Assembly (NCBI RefSeq): GCF_002960625.1
Contig: NZ_POJH01000011.1
Location: forward strand, 35,211 to 99,210
Origin: Streptococcus suis
GTDB taxonomy: Bacteria; Bacillota; Bacilli; Lactobacillales; Streptococcaceae
Direction of reading: 5' to 3'
Length of the DNA stretch: 64,000 bases
In this document: piece after piece, positions 37,017 to 44,920 of the stretch
How the letters are laid out: every line of letters starts with the position of its first letter
How positions within the stretch are numbered: position 1 is the first letter of the stretch
Made by a program: the position numbers and the translations under genes
The notes under the pieces: generated by a model
Seen by the model: only the letters and a program-made list of their open reading frames with translations
Told to the model about the DNA's origin: nothing
The model's database searches: none

Positions 37017-38843
37017 ATGGCTTCAATTACAAAATATGTAAAAGAGCATTACTTTGATGAGGTATCAAAAGCAGGGGTTGATTATTTCTTACAGAATGTT
37101 ATTCATTTAGGAGTTATAGCCGATGAGCTTATAGAGTCGGTTTCTGTTGAGTATAGTGAAATAAAGTATGTTTCTGCAGGGAATAGAGAAGATGAGTTAA
37201 TAGACATAGATGTATTACTGAACATTTATGCGGAGGTATCTAGATTTTCTATTTTTGAACCAGAAGATACTCAAAAGAAAAATCGTTGGCTACGTGTCTC
37301 GTGCACAGCACTTGTAGATGATGGTCTTAAAGATTTTCAAATTCAATCAGTCACTCCATACAAGAGGGGCAAGATTAGTCTTTTCGAACATCCCCTTTCT
37401 GATGAACTGGTACCATTTTTATGGAAAGGCGAACTAGATGATACCGCAGAAGCGATTTTGAGACTGTATTATCCAGAGGCGCTTCAATCACCTATTCAAA
37501 TCAATCCCTATATTCTAGCCCAAACGTTGGGGCTTAGTGTTGAATTTAGAGAAATCACCTCTGACACTTCTATTTTTGGACGGATTTATTTTGAGGATGA
37601 CACGGAGCAAGAGATATCTAAAATGACTATTGTTATCGATAGTAACCTAGAAAAAATTAGACCATCAGGAACTGTCAATAATACTATTGTTCATGAATGT
37701 TTACATTGGATTTTACACCGATATTCAGTGGAGCTAGAGAAGGGTTCTGCTGATAGCGTGACTCAAATTTCAACAACTGAAGAAGCTGTAGAAACGGATT
37801 GGATGGAATGGCAAGTACACAGTCTCGCTCCTAAAATCATGATGCCTAAAGCTATGACTCAACAATTTCTCAAATTGAAATTTGCTGAGTTAAAAGAAAA
37901 TAGACAAGTGAACTCAATGATAGATATCATTGAAGATTTAATTAAAGCTACTGCGAATTATTTTGGGGTAACTATTATTGCAGCTCAAAAACGGATAGTA
38001 GAATTTGGAGTAGAGGAGGCTAGGGGAGCATTTAATTATGTCGATGATCGCTATGTTCCAGCCCATTCTTGGCAAAAAGGTTTTCTAGGAGTTGACCAAA
38101 CATTTTCGATAGGACTCTCTGATTTATCTCAGTTAGTATCAAAACATGAGTCATTACGTCATAGACTTTCTGAAGGAGGTCTGATTTATGCGGAAGCTCA
38201 TGTATGTTTAAATGATGCTAAGTATATTACTACCAAGTCAAACGAACTTCCCGAGCTAACGGCATATGCCAGAACTCATATGGAAGAATGTTGTTTAGTT
38301 TTTGAAAAGAAAAGCATTTCTCATAGTAAAACGAAATTGTCATTTGCTAAAATGCTTGATAATTCAGTCGATGACAGTGTCACCTCTCATTTTCACTACC
38401 CAAATAATGACGAAAATCTGAAGCTTGAAGAAGAAGCTTCGATGCTAATGAGTCATGGGAATGAGATAAAAAAAGTTCTTAATGAATTACCACCTGACTT
38501 TGGGGGAGCGCTAAATTATTTACGAGATTGGCGAGATATGACGATTCAAGACCTCGCCTTTACATCGTTAATATCAGAGCGCTCAATCTATAGTTTACTA
38601 AATAATACTAAAGAACCAAAGATGAGGACAGTAATTGCTTTGTCTGTAGCTCTTTCTTTACCTCATAAGATAGCTTATAAATTTTTAGAACTATCAGGAA
38701 GAACATTACGGACTCAATCTAATGATGAAGAATTACTGTTAGATGTCTTTATGATGGCTACTGGAAATTTTACAGTTGAACATTGTAATTTGATATTAGC
38801 TCAAAGTAAATTCTCACTTTTAACTACAAAAAAGGAACTCTAG
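37017..38843 (+). CDS. ImmA/IrrE-type metallopeptidase with C-terminal helix-turn-helix
   Basis: 608 residues. Central zinc-peptidase motif NTIVHECLHWILHR (HECLH at 226-230) with downstream Glu (EEAVETDWMEWQ) as in ImmA/IrrE proteins. A C-terminal XRE-like helix-turn-helix (about 505-575: MTIQDLAFTSLISERSIYSLL). The usual order in this superfamily is DNA-binding domain first. The N-terminal 150 residues are unassigned. It follows hsdR by 15 bp with AGGAGG and ends at the operon terminator, so it is part of the restriction operon. It might cleave a repressor, or protect or sense for the system; this is inference. Confidence 0.75.
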   Translation: MASITKYVKEHYFDEVSKAGVDYFLQNVIHLGVIADELIESVSVEYSEIKYVSAGNREDELIDIDVLLNIYAEVSRFSIFEPEDTQKKNRWLRVSCTALVDDGLKDFQIQSVTPYKRGKISLFEHPLSDELVPFLWKGELDDTAEAILRLYYPEALQSPIQINPYILAQTLGLSVEFREITSDTSIFGRIYFEDDTEQEISKMTIVIDSNLEKIRPSGTVNNTIVHECLHWILHRYSVELEKGSADSVTQISTTEEAVETDWMEWQVHSLAPKIMMPKAMTQQFLKLKFAELKENRQVNSMIDIIEDLIKATANYFGVTIIAAQKRIVEFGVEEARGAFNYVDDRYVPAHSWQKGFLGVDQTFSIGLSDLSQLVSKHESLRHRLSEGGLIYAEAHVCLNDAKYITTKSNELPELTAYARTHMEECCLVFEKKSISHSKTKLSFAKMLDNSVDDSVTSHFHYPNNDENLKLEEEASMLMSHGNEIKKVLNELPPDFGGALNYLRDWRDMTIQDLAFTSLISERSIYSLLNNTKEPKMRTVIALSVALSLPHKIAYKFLELSGRTLRTQSNDEELLLDVFMMATGNFTVEHCNLILAQSKFSLLTTKKEL

Positions 38844-38866
38844 CACTTAAGCTAGAGTTCCTTTTT
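38830..38866 (+). terminator. hsd operon terminator
   Basis: 15-bp stem (38830-38844 with 38851-38865), 6-nt loop, A-run and T-run. The stop codon of the metallopeptidase gene is within the 5' arm. Confidence 0.9.
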
Positions 38867-38900
38867 TATATCCGAATTTCTATAATTATTTCACAAAAAA

Positions 38901-38920
38901 TGTAGTCAAAAATGTAGTCA
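38901..38920. repeat. E3 right-end arm repeats
   Basis: TGTAGTCA at 38901-38908 and 38913-38920, identical in sequence and spacing to the pair at 25561-25580 beside the E3 integrase. Confidence 0.65.
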
Positions 38921-39014
38921 TTCGGCTGATTTTTGTTGCAATCTATTGAAACTTGAAATTTCAAGAATCGCTTAAAATCGATGTTTTTAACGTCAACTGA
39001 CGTGTATTGAATGT

Positions 39015-39038
39015 CTACTTAACTTCAGTAAAAATTAC
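39015..39038 (-). other. Attachment-site copy 4 (within rpmG)
   Basis: Minus strand ends gta-att-ttt-act-gaa-gtt-aag-tag. The central TTTACTGA core is shared with copies 2 and 3. The flanking block near 38968-39010 matches the flanks of copies 2 and 3, so E3 abuts the real gene. Confidence 0.78.
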
Positions 39039-39164
39039 GTGCTTACGCAATTTTGGTGAGTATTTTTTCAATTGAAGACGGTCTGGAGTGTTACGTTTGT
39101 TTTTTGAAGTAAGGTACAAACGCTCACCAGATTCTTTGTGTTCAAGTGTAATATTTACGCGCAT
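39015..39164 (-). CDS. rpmG: Ribosomal protein L33
   Basis: 49 residues: [20 protein letters not shown] at the start and KHVIFTEVK at the end. A Zn-free type L33 (no CxxC pair). Lies 15 bp after rpmF in the same orientation. Its 3' end is the insertion target of the neighbouring elements: the last seven codons are reproduced at three places to the left. The insertions leave the reading frame intact because the element ends restore the codons. Confidence 0.95.
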   Translation of the reverse strand: MRVNITLEHKESGERLYLTSKNKRNTPDRLQLKKYSPKLRKHVIFTEVK

Positions 39165-39179
39165 GGTATCTCCCTTCTA

Positions 39180-39362
39180 TTATTCAGCTGAAGCAGCCTT
39201 AGCGATTTTACGTCCTTTGTAGTATCCTTTCAAAGATACACGGTGAGAACGTGAGTAATCTCCAGTAGTTTCATCAAATTTCACAGTTGGAGCTGCTACT
39301 TTATAGTGAGTACGACGTTTGTTTTTCTTCGCTTTTGAAGTGCGACGTGCAGGTACTGCCAT
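39180..39362 (-). CDS. rpmF: Ribosomal protein L32
   Basis: 60 residues, [20 protein letters not shown] start typical of bacterial L32, basic throughout, no Cys pair. Operon rpmF-rpmG as in other streptococci. Ribosome site GGAGGAAG upstream. Confidence 0.97.
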
Positions 39363-39442
39363 TTCTTTCTTCCTCCGTTAAATATAAGGGCACAGCCCTT
39401 TTTCAATCTAAAATAGTGCGTATGACTTTCGTCAACTTTAAC

Positions 39443-39471
39443 AGTATAACAAAAGTTTTTTGTAAAGTAAA
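39443..39471 (-). promoter_or_regulatory. rpmFG promoter
   Basis: Minus strand TTTACT (39466-39471), 17-bp spacer, TATACT (39443-39448) preceded by TG one base away (extended -10). Confidence 0.7.
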
Positions 39472-39640
39472 GTTACTTGACAGATTTTTTTAAAAATTTT
39501 TGCCTCAAATGCTTCTAGCGAGCAGAATTTACCTAACTTTGCTAAAATAGTCAAAAAAATGCAAAAAATACTTGACAGCATATATATTATATAATGGTTG
39601 TAGGACAAGTTCCGATAATTCAAATATGAAGGAGAACTGT

Positions 39641-40342
39641 ATGAAAACAGTTGGGAAGTTTTTCGCGAAAAAGTTGGCTAGCCTTTTGGTCTTATTGCTG
39701 GTTTTAGGTCTAGGTATCTTTTGGCTTAGGAATAGTATTTTTGCCTGGTTTCAAGGGACCCACAAGGTTCAGTATGAATTTGTCATCAAGAAGTTTGAAG
39801 CGGAAAGCAAGCTAGTTGTGGCAGGAGCTGAGGTAGCCACCACTGCCAACCAAACCTTTGAAAACAATAAATTAGAAGAATGGCCAGACTGGACAGAGCC
39901 CATTACCAAGCTCTTTGTTGGGCGGGAAATGTCTGTAGATATTCCTGTCCAGACGGAGTTCAAACTGGTCTTGGAAGGAATTGAGCAGTCAGATGTTCAC
40001 ATTCAAAACAATACCTTGACATTCAAGCAGCCTGTCCTTGTCGAAGTTGATTCTCAACAGCATGGTCAAATCAAAATCAGCAATAATAGCAATGGTCTTG
40101 TCGATAAGGCGGTGGATGTATTTACTGCAGGGCAAAAGGCTCAGGAATTTTTAAATGATAAATCCCAAGAAGCCATTTACAAGACAAGTGAGGAAGTCTT
40201 GAATGATGCAGAACGTAAGGAAAAAGTCGCGGCTTTTGCAGAAACGGCTTTAGAAAACCTCCTCAATCTCAACTCCGAAGAAAAACTTGAGGTTGAGATA
40301 GAAGTGAGCGACTTGAATTTCCAGATTGTGGATAAGAAATAG
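39641..40342 (+). CDS. DUF4230-like membrane-anchored protein
   Basis: 233 residues from the ATG at 39641 (AAGGAG 6 nt upstream); the longer frame to 39572 has no site. One N-terminal membrane segment (about 15-35), then an extracytoplasmic domain with many beta strands (EPITKLFVGREMSVDIPVQTEFKLVLEGI) and a C-terminal helix. The pattern, especially the VDIPVQTEFKLVLEGIEQSDV stretch, resembles DUF4230 proteins, of unknown function. Assignment is by recall. Confidence 0.6.
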   Translation: MKTVGKFFAKKLASLLVLLLVLGLGIFWLRNSIFAWFQGTHKVQYEFVIKKFEAESKLVVAGAEVATTANQTFENNKLEEWPDWTEPITKLFVGREMSVDIPVQTEFKLVLEGIEQSDVHIQNNTLTFKQPVLVEVDSQQHGQIKISNNSNGLVDKAVDVFTAGQKAQEFLNDKSQEAIYKTSEEVLNDAERKEKVAAFAETALENLLNLNSEEKLEVEIEVSDLNFQIVDKK

Positions 40343-40357
40343 TTTTTAAACAAGGAG

Positions 40358-40466
40358 GCTGGGCTCAAGCCCAGCACCGCTTCTCAAAGTTAGTGTCAAC
40401 ATCTCAGCGCAGTGGTTGATTGGCAGATTTGTTCGTGTTTTACACTCCAAATCTGACCTAATCAAC
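40358..40466. repeat. Two hairpins in the gap after the DUF4230-like gene
   Basis: GCTGGGCT (40358-40365) pairs with AGCCCAGC (40368-40375). A second long imperfect stem runs GTTGATT..CAGATTTG (40415-40431) with CAAATCTG..AATCAAC (40448-40466). Probably an intergenic repeat family that may also terminate transcription. Confidence 0.6.
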
Positions 40467-40549
40467 TGTGCGGGGGTGGGAAGACGAACTCTTTTTTTGA
40501 CTAGTCGAGTTCTTATACGAAAACTCAAAAGAATGCAAAAACTCTCTCC

Positions 40550-40561
40550 CTATGATATAAT
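40550..40561 (+). promoter_or_regulatory. Orphan extended -10 promoter facing the IS110 element
   Basis: TATGATATAAT with TG (40553-40554) one base from TATAAT (40556-40561). It points into the 3' end of the transposase gene, antisense to it. No plus-strand gene follows for 1.5 kb. Confidence 0.45.
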
Positions 40562-40582
40562 CAAAGCGAAAAATTTTTTATG

Positions 40583-41755
40583 TTAGGCTACTAGCTCGTC
40601 CCTAGTAGTCTTTTTCTGTGCTAAAAATTCAGAATACGTTATCTGCTTTTTTAAGAGGATATAAGCTATTTTTAATAATTGATGTGCGAGTGCAATTGTT
40701 GCTTTTTGTGAACCACGCCGACTTTGAATCTGATAAAATCGGTCTGCTAGAGGACTTCCTTTTTGTTTTTTGACAGCGAAAGCGGCTTGGCATAAACATT
40801 TCTTCAAATAAGAATTTCCGTGTCGAATCTTGGTGCTTCGTTTTTTACCAGCACTCTCATTATTACCTGGACAAAGTCCAGCCCAAGAAGCTAAATGTCC
40901 AGCAGTGGGAAACTGACTCATGTCAACACCAACCTCAGAAATGATAACAGAAGCTGTAATGACATCAATGCCTGGGATGGAATCCAATATTTCTACATGG
41001 CTTTCATATTGTGATAGATAGACATTCATTCGCTCTTCCAACAACTCAATCTGCTTCTGATAAAAATCATAAATCTCTAAGGACTGCTTTAACATGAAGC
41101 GATGATGGTCAGAGAAATAACCGTCCAAGGCTTCCAGAAGCTGCGGCACTTTCTTCTTCAAGCTGGTATAAACGGATTGATGGACAATGCGAGGTGTCAT
41201 AGGCGTCCCATCAACCAGTAGCTGAAGGAGATTGCGACCAGATAGCCCCATAATATCTTCGATATAGGTTGTTAACTTGATACCACCTGACTGAAGAATT
41301 TTATGGATTCGGTTGGTTTCTCGATTGCGACTTTCCACATAATGTTTTCGTTGTCTGGTCAACTCCCTCAATTCTTGAATAGTTTCATCGGGAACGAAAC
41401 TCCGAGGAAGCAGACCAATCCGTGTTAATTTGGCAATCCAGTGAGCATCCTTCTTGTCGGTTTTCTGACCTGGAATAGCCTTCATGTGGGCTGGTTGAGC
41501 GAGTATCAACTTGAAGTCACCACATAGAGCATGCCAGACAGGTCGCCAATAGACACCTGTGCTTTCCATACCAACAGCTTCCACATGAAATTGACTGAGA
41601 AAATCGTGGCAAGCACGTAGGCCTTTAGTCGTTGTATCAAACGTAGCCATCTCACGCTTTGGACGAGTTGAGGTGAGTGGTCCGTGTAGGATACAGACAA
41701 CGATATTGGCTTGATGGACATCAATACCTGCACAAGATTGATAGAGAACATCCAT
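40583..41755 (-). mobile_element. IS110-family element, DEDD transposase
   Basis: 390-residue transposase. N-terminal DEDD RuvC-like domain (CAGIDVHQANIVVCI with Asp, AVGMESTGVYW with Glu, KTDKKDAHWIA with Asp) and C-terminal Transposase_20 domain (LDSIPGIDVITASVIISEVG, then LASWAGLCPGNNESAGKKR with the catalytic Ser region). IS110 elements have no terminal inverted repeats, so the exact ends cannot be set from this copy. Ribosome site AAGGAGG upstream. Open and apparently intact; inserted between the DUF4230-like gene and hisS. Confidence 0.93.
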
Positions 41756-42085
41756 GATAATTCCCTCCTTCTAAAAATTAGAGAGCTTATCTACCGAATT
41801 TTTGTCGTATTTTTATACTCATGCCTATCGCATATTCTGGGGTGCTCGTCAGTAGAGTGGGTTAGTTTTTCCCGCGATGACTAACATCATTAACTCGTCA
41901 ACCACAAAGCCCTCACTAAGATTATACACCTAGTGAGGGCCTTATGTTCGTTTTCATTATTCTGTGGGTGAGGGCGGAGCCATCATGGATGTCTTTCCCA
42001 CTCCCTTTTTGTCTGCTCTGTCATTTCCAAAAAAGATTAAAATATGATAAAATAAGGGGCAAGATATAGAGAAGTGAGAAGACCT
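41756..42085. other. Gap between IS110 and hisS
   Basis: 330 bp without a gene. Contains the transposase leader, a perfect terminator-like hairpin (41909-41940), and an extended -10 TGATAAAAT (42045-42053) that should serve hisS. No T-box-like structure was recognised. Confidence 0.6.
41909..41940. terminator. Terminator-like hairpin
   Basis: GCCCTCACTA (41909-41918) pairs perfectly with TAGTGAGGGC (41931-41940); short T-rich follow-up on the plus strand. Confidence 0.6.
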
Positions 42086-43366
42086 ATGAAATTACAAAAA
42101 CCAAAAGGAACCCAGGATTTATTACCACAGGATTCTGCCAAGTGGCAGTATGTGGAAAACTTCACCCGCAGCATTTTCAAGCAATACAATTATGCAGAAA
42201 TTCGCACACCGATCTTCGAGCATTACGAGGTCATCAGTCGTTCAGTTGGGGATACAACGGATATTGTGACCAAGGAGATGTACGATTTCTATGACAAGGG
42301 GGACCGCCATATCACTCTTCGTCCAGAAGGCACGGCACCGGTTGTTCGTTCTTATGTAGAAAACAAGCTCTTTGCCCCAGAAGTGCAAAAGCCTGCTAAG
42401 TTCTACTACATGGGTCCAATGTTCCGTTACGAGCGCCCACAAGCTGGTCGTCTGCGCCAGTTCCACCAGATTGGTGTTGAGTGCTTTGGCTCTAGCAACC
42501 CAGCAACAGATGTGGAAACCATTGCCATGGCTTATCACTTCTTTGAGGAGTTAGGGATTAAAGACATCCGCCTCCACCTCAATAGTTTGGGTAATCCTGA
42601 GAGCCGTGCCGCTTATCGCCAGGCCTTGATTGACTACCTGACACCGCTCAAGGACCAGCTATCTAAGGACAGCCAGCGCCGTCTAGAAGAAAATCCCCTG
42701 CGTGTGTTGGATTCCAAGGAAAAGGAAGACAAGGTCGCTGTGGAAAACGCACCGTCTATCCTGGACTATCTGGACGAAGAAAGCACAGCCCACTTTGAAG
42801 CGGTCAAGTCTATGTTGGACAGTCTAGGTATTGCTTACACCATCGACACCAACATGGTGCGTGGTTTGGACTACTATAACCACACTATTTTCGAGTTTAT
42901 GACAGAGGTAGGTGGCAACGACCTGACCATCTGTGCCGGTGGCCGTTATGACGGTTTGGTGACCTACTTTGGCGGACCAGAAACGCCAGCCTTTGGCTTT
43001 GGTATGGGGATTGAACGCCTCATCCTCGTCCTTGAAAAGCAGGGCATTGAGCTTCCTCTCGATACCCAGCTAGATGTCTACATCGCGGTTTTGGGTCAGG
43101 AGGCCAATGGCGGAGCGCTAGACTTGGTTCAAGCTATCCGCAAACAAGGTTTCCGAGCAGAGCGCGATTATCTGGACCGCAAGCTCAAGGCCCAGTTTAA
43201 GTCAGCAGATGTCTTTGGAGCCAAGACCATTATCACACTTGGTGGAAGCGAGCTGGAAAGCGGACAGGTTGTGGTAAAAAATAACCAGACTAGAAGTCAA
43301 GTTGAAACAAGTCTGGAAATCTTAAAAACAGATTTCGCAAGCATTTTAGAAAAATTAGAGAAGTAG
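42086..43366 (+). CDS. hisS: Histidyl-tRNA synthetase
   Basis: 426 residues from the ATG at 42086 ([14 protein letters not shown]; site GAAGTGAG upstream). Class II motifs in order: motif 1 near [14 protein letters not shown], motif 2 [19 protein letters not shown], His-specific loops [15 protein letters not shown] and AGGRYDGL, and motif 3 [10 protein letters not shown]-terminal anticodon-binding domain. Charges tRNA-His in the cytoplasm. Convergent with adhP. Confidence 0.97.
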   Translation: MKLQKPKGTQDLLPQDSAKWQYVENFTRSIFKQYNYAEIRTPIFEHYEVISRSVGDTTDIVTKEMYDFYDKGDRHITLRPEGTAPVVRSYVENKLFAPEVQKPAKFYYMGPMFRYERPQAGRLRQFHQIGVECFGSSNPATDVETIAMAYHFFEELGIKDIRLHLNSLGNPESRAAYRQALIDYLTPLKDQLSKDSQRRLEENPLRVLDSKEKEDKVAVENAPSILDYLDEESTAHFEAVKSMLDSLGIAYTIDTNMVRGLDYYNHTIFEFMTEVGGNDLTICAGGRYDGLVTYFGGPETPAFGFGMGIERLILVLEKQGIELPLDTQLDVYIAVLGQEANGGALDLVQAIRKQGFRAERDYLDRKLKAQFKSADVFGAKTIITLGGSELESGQVVVKNNQTRSQVETSLEILKTDFASILEKLEK

Positions 43367-43389
43367 TAGCGAGGGCTGCTACTTTTTTC
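43362..43389 (+). terminator. hisS terminator
   Basis: AGTAGTAGC (43362-43370) pairs with GCTGCTACT (43375-43383), GAGG loop, T-run. Confidence 0.85.
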
Positions 43390-43407
43390 TGGTTCTAAAA
43401 GCAAAAA

Positions 43408-43431
43408 AGAAGCGACAATTGAGTCGCTTCT
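43408..43431 (-). terminator. adhP terminator
   Basis: AGAAGCGAC/GTCGCTTCT perfect 9-bp stem; on the minus strand followed by a run of T. Confidence 0.85.
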
Positions 43432-43450
43432 AACTTTAGTAGAGTAGAAA

Positions 43451-44476
43451 TTAGTGACTGTGGCAGAAGTCAAGTACCATACGGCCTTGGATAGTACCGG
43501 CAGCCATTTCATCAAAGACGGCTTCTGCATCTTCTACAGGGCGTTTCTGAACAACCGGAACAACTAGACCCATAGCACCAAAGTGGAAGGCTTCTTCTAG
43601 ATCTTTACGAGTACCAACTAGAGAGCCGACAACCTTGATACCATCTAGTACTGTTTTGACAATGCTGAGATCCATGTATTCAGATGGAAGTCCGACAGCA
43701 ACTACATAACCACCTGCACGAACGCTGTCAATAGCCTGGTTGAAGGCAACCTTAGAAACAGCCGTTACGACAGTTGAGTGAGCACCGCCGCCAGTTACTT
43801 CCTTGATATAGCCAGGCACGTCTTCCACTTCAAGACCATTGATGATGACATCTGCACCGACTTCCTTGGCTAATTCCAATTTGTCATTATTGATATCTAC
43901 AGCAATAACGTGGGCATTGAACACTTTCTTAGCGTATTGGACTGCAAGGTTGCCTAGTCCACCAGCACCGTAAATGACAATCCATTGACCTGGTTCTAGG
44001 TGTGCTTCCTTAATAGCTTTATAACAAGTAACGCCGGCACAAGTGATAGAACTTGCTTGAGCTGGATCAAGACCTTCTGGAACTTTTACCGCATAGTCAG
44101 CTGTTACGATACATTGCTCAGCCATGCCACCATCAACAGAGTAGCCTGCATTTTTTACAGTACGGCAGAGGGTTTCACGGCCAGTAGTACAGTATTCGCA
44201 AGTACCACAACCTTGGAAGAACCAAGCAACGCTGACACGGTCGCCGACCTTCAAGCTGGTCACATCAGGGGCGATTTCAGTAACGACACCAATCCCTTCA
44301 TGCCCAAGAACACGGCCAGGGACCTTGCCAAAATCACCTTGAGCAACGTGTAGGTCAGTATGGCAGACACCACAATATTCAATCTGAACCAGAGCTTCGC
44401 CAGTTTCAAGTGGACGAAGTTCTTTTTCAACAACGACAACACCAGTAGATTCTGGATTAACGACAACTGCTTTCAT
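43451..44476 (-). CDS. adhP: Zinc alcohol dehydrogenase AdhP
   Basis: 341 residues, medium-chain dehydrogenase. Catalytic zinc site CGVCHTDLH and GHEGIGVV, structural zinc cysteines in [16 protein letters not shown], and the NAD-binding [14 protein letters not shown]. Reduces acetaldehyde or oxidises ethanol/propanol with NAD(H). Ribosome site GGAGG. Divergent from adhE, with which it shares a 444-bp regulatory gap. Confidence 0.94.
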   Translation of the reverse strand: MKAVVVNPESTGVVVVEKELRPLETGEALVQIEYCGVCHTDLHVAQGDFGKVPGRVLGHEGIGVVTEIAPDVTSLKVGDRVSVAWFFQGCGTCEYCTTGRETLCRTVKNAGYSVDGGMAEQCIVTADYAVKVPEGLDPAQASSITCAGVTCYKAIKEAHLEPGQWIVIYGAGGLGNLAVQYAKKVFNAHVIAVDINNDKLELAKEVGADVIINGLEVEDVPGYIKEVTGGGAHSTVVTAVSKVAFNQAIDSVRAGGYVVAVGLPSEYMDLSIVKTVLDGIKVVGSLVGTRKDLEEAFHFGAMGLVVPVVQKRPVEDAEAVFDEMAAGTIQGRMVLDFCHSH

Positions 44477-44651
44477 GGCAGACCTCCTATTTATTATAGC
44501 ACATTCTTTGAATGTGTTAATATAGATATTTTCTTGTTAATAATATCACATAAAACAAGAAAATGCAAGTAAATCAGGAAAGAGGGCTATGTATCTGCTT
44601 TTGAAAACAATCAGATAATTACTGAAATTTTTTCATAAAAAGTCATTTACT

Positions 44652-44890
44652 TGTAAGCGTTTTCCTGTTAAAATAGAAACCAAGGGGGTTAGTTGTTAGA
44701 TTTTTATATCTTAGGTTTATTTTTGAAGCTGTTAACAGATACATTTCAGAAAGTTTTCTGAAATGTACTCCAGATAAACAAAAAAGAAAGCGTTTTCAAA
44801 AACAAAACAGAAAAAATGTGAAAAAATTAACAATTTCTCTTTACAAATAAAATAAAAAATAGTAGAATAACATTGTGAAAAAGTTAACAA
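44652..44890 (+). promoter_or_regulatory. adhE control region: promoter, two cre-like sites, palindrome, Rex-like site
   Basis: Promoter TTTACA (44840-44845), 17-bp spacer, TAGAAT (44863-44868). Cre-like TGTAAGCGTTTTCC (44652-44665) and GAAAGCGTTTTCA (44786-44798). A 12-bp-arm palindrome ACATTTCAGAAA/TTTCTGAAATGT (44741-44766). Rex-like TTGTGAAAAAGTTAACAA (44873-44890) just after the -10, and a weaker one at 44816-44833. This predicts control by CcpA and by the NADH-sensing repressor Rex. Confidence 0.7.
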
Positions 44891-44920
44891 ATAGTTAACG
44901 AGTATATTTGGAGGAACACA

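Noticed and set aside
41880..42085. T-box riboswitch before hisS
   Set aside because: No T-box core sequence or specifier stem could be recognised; only a terminator-like hairpin and an extended -10.
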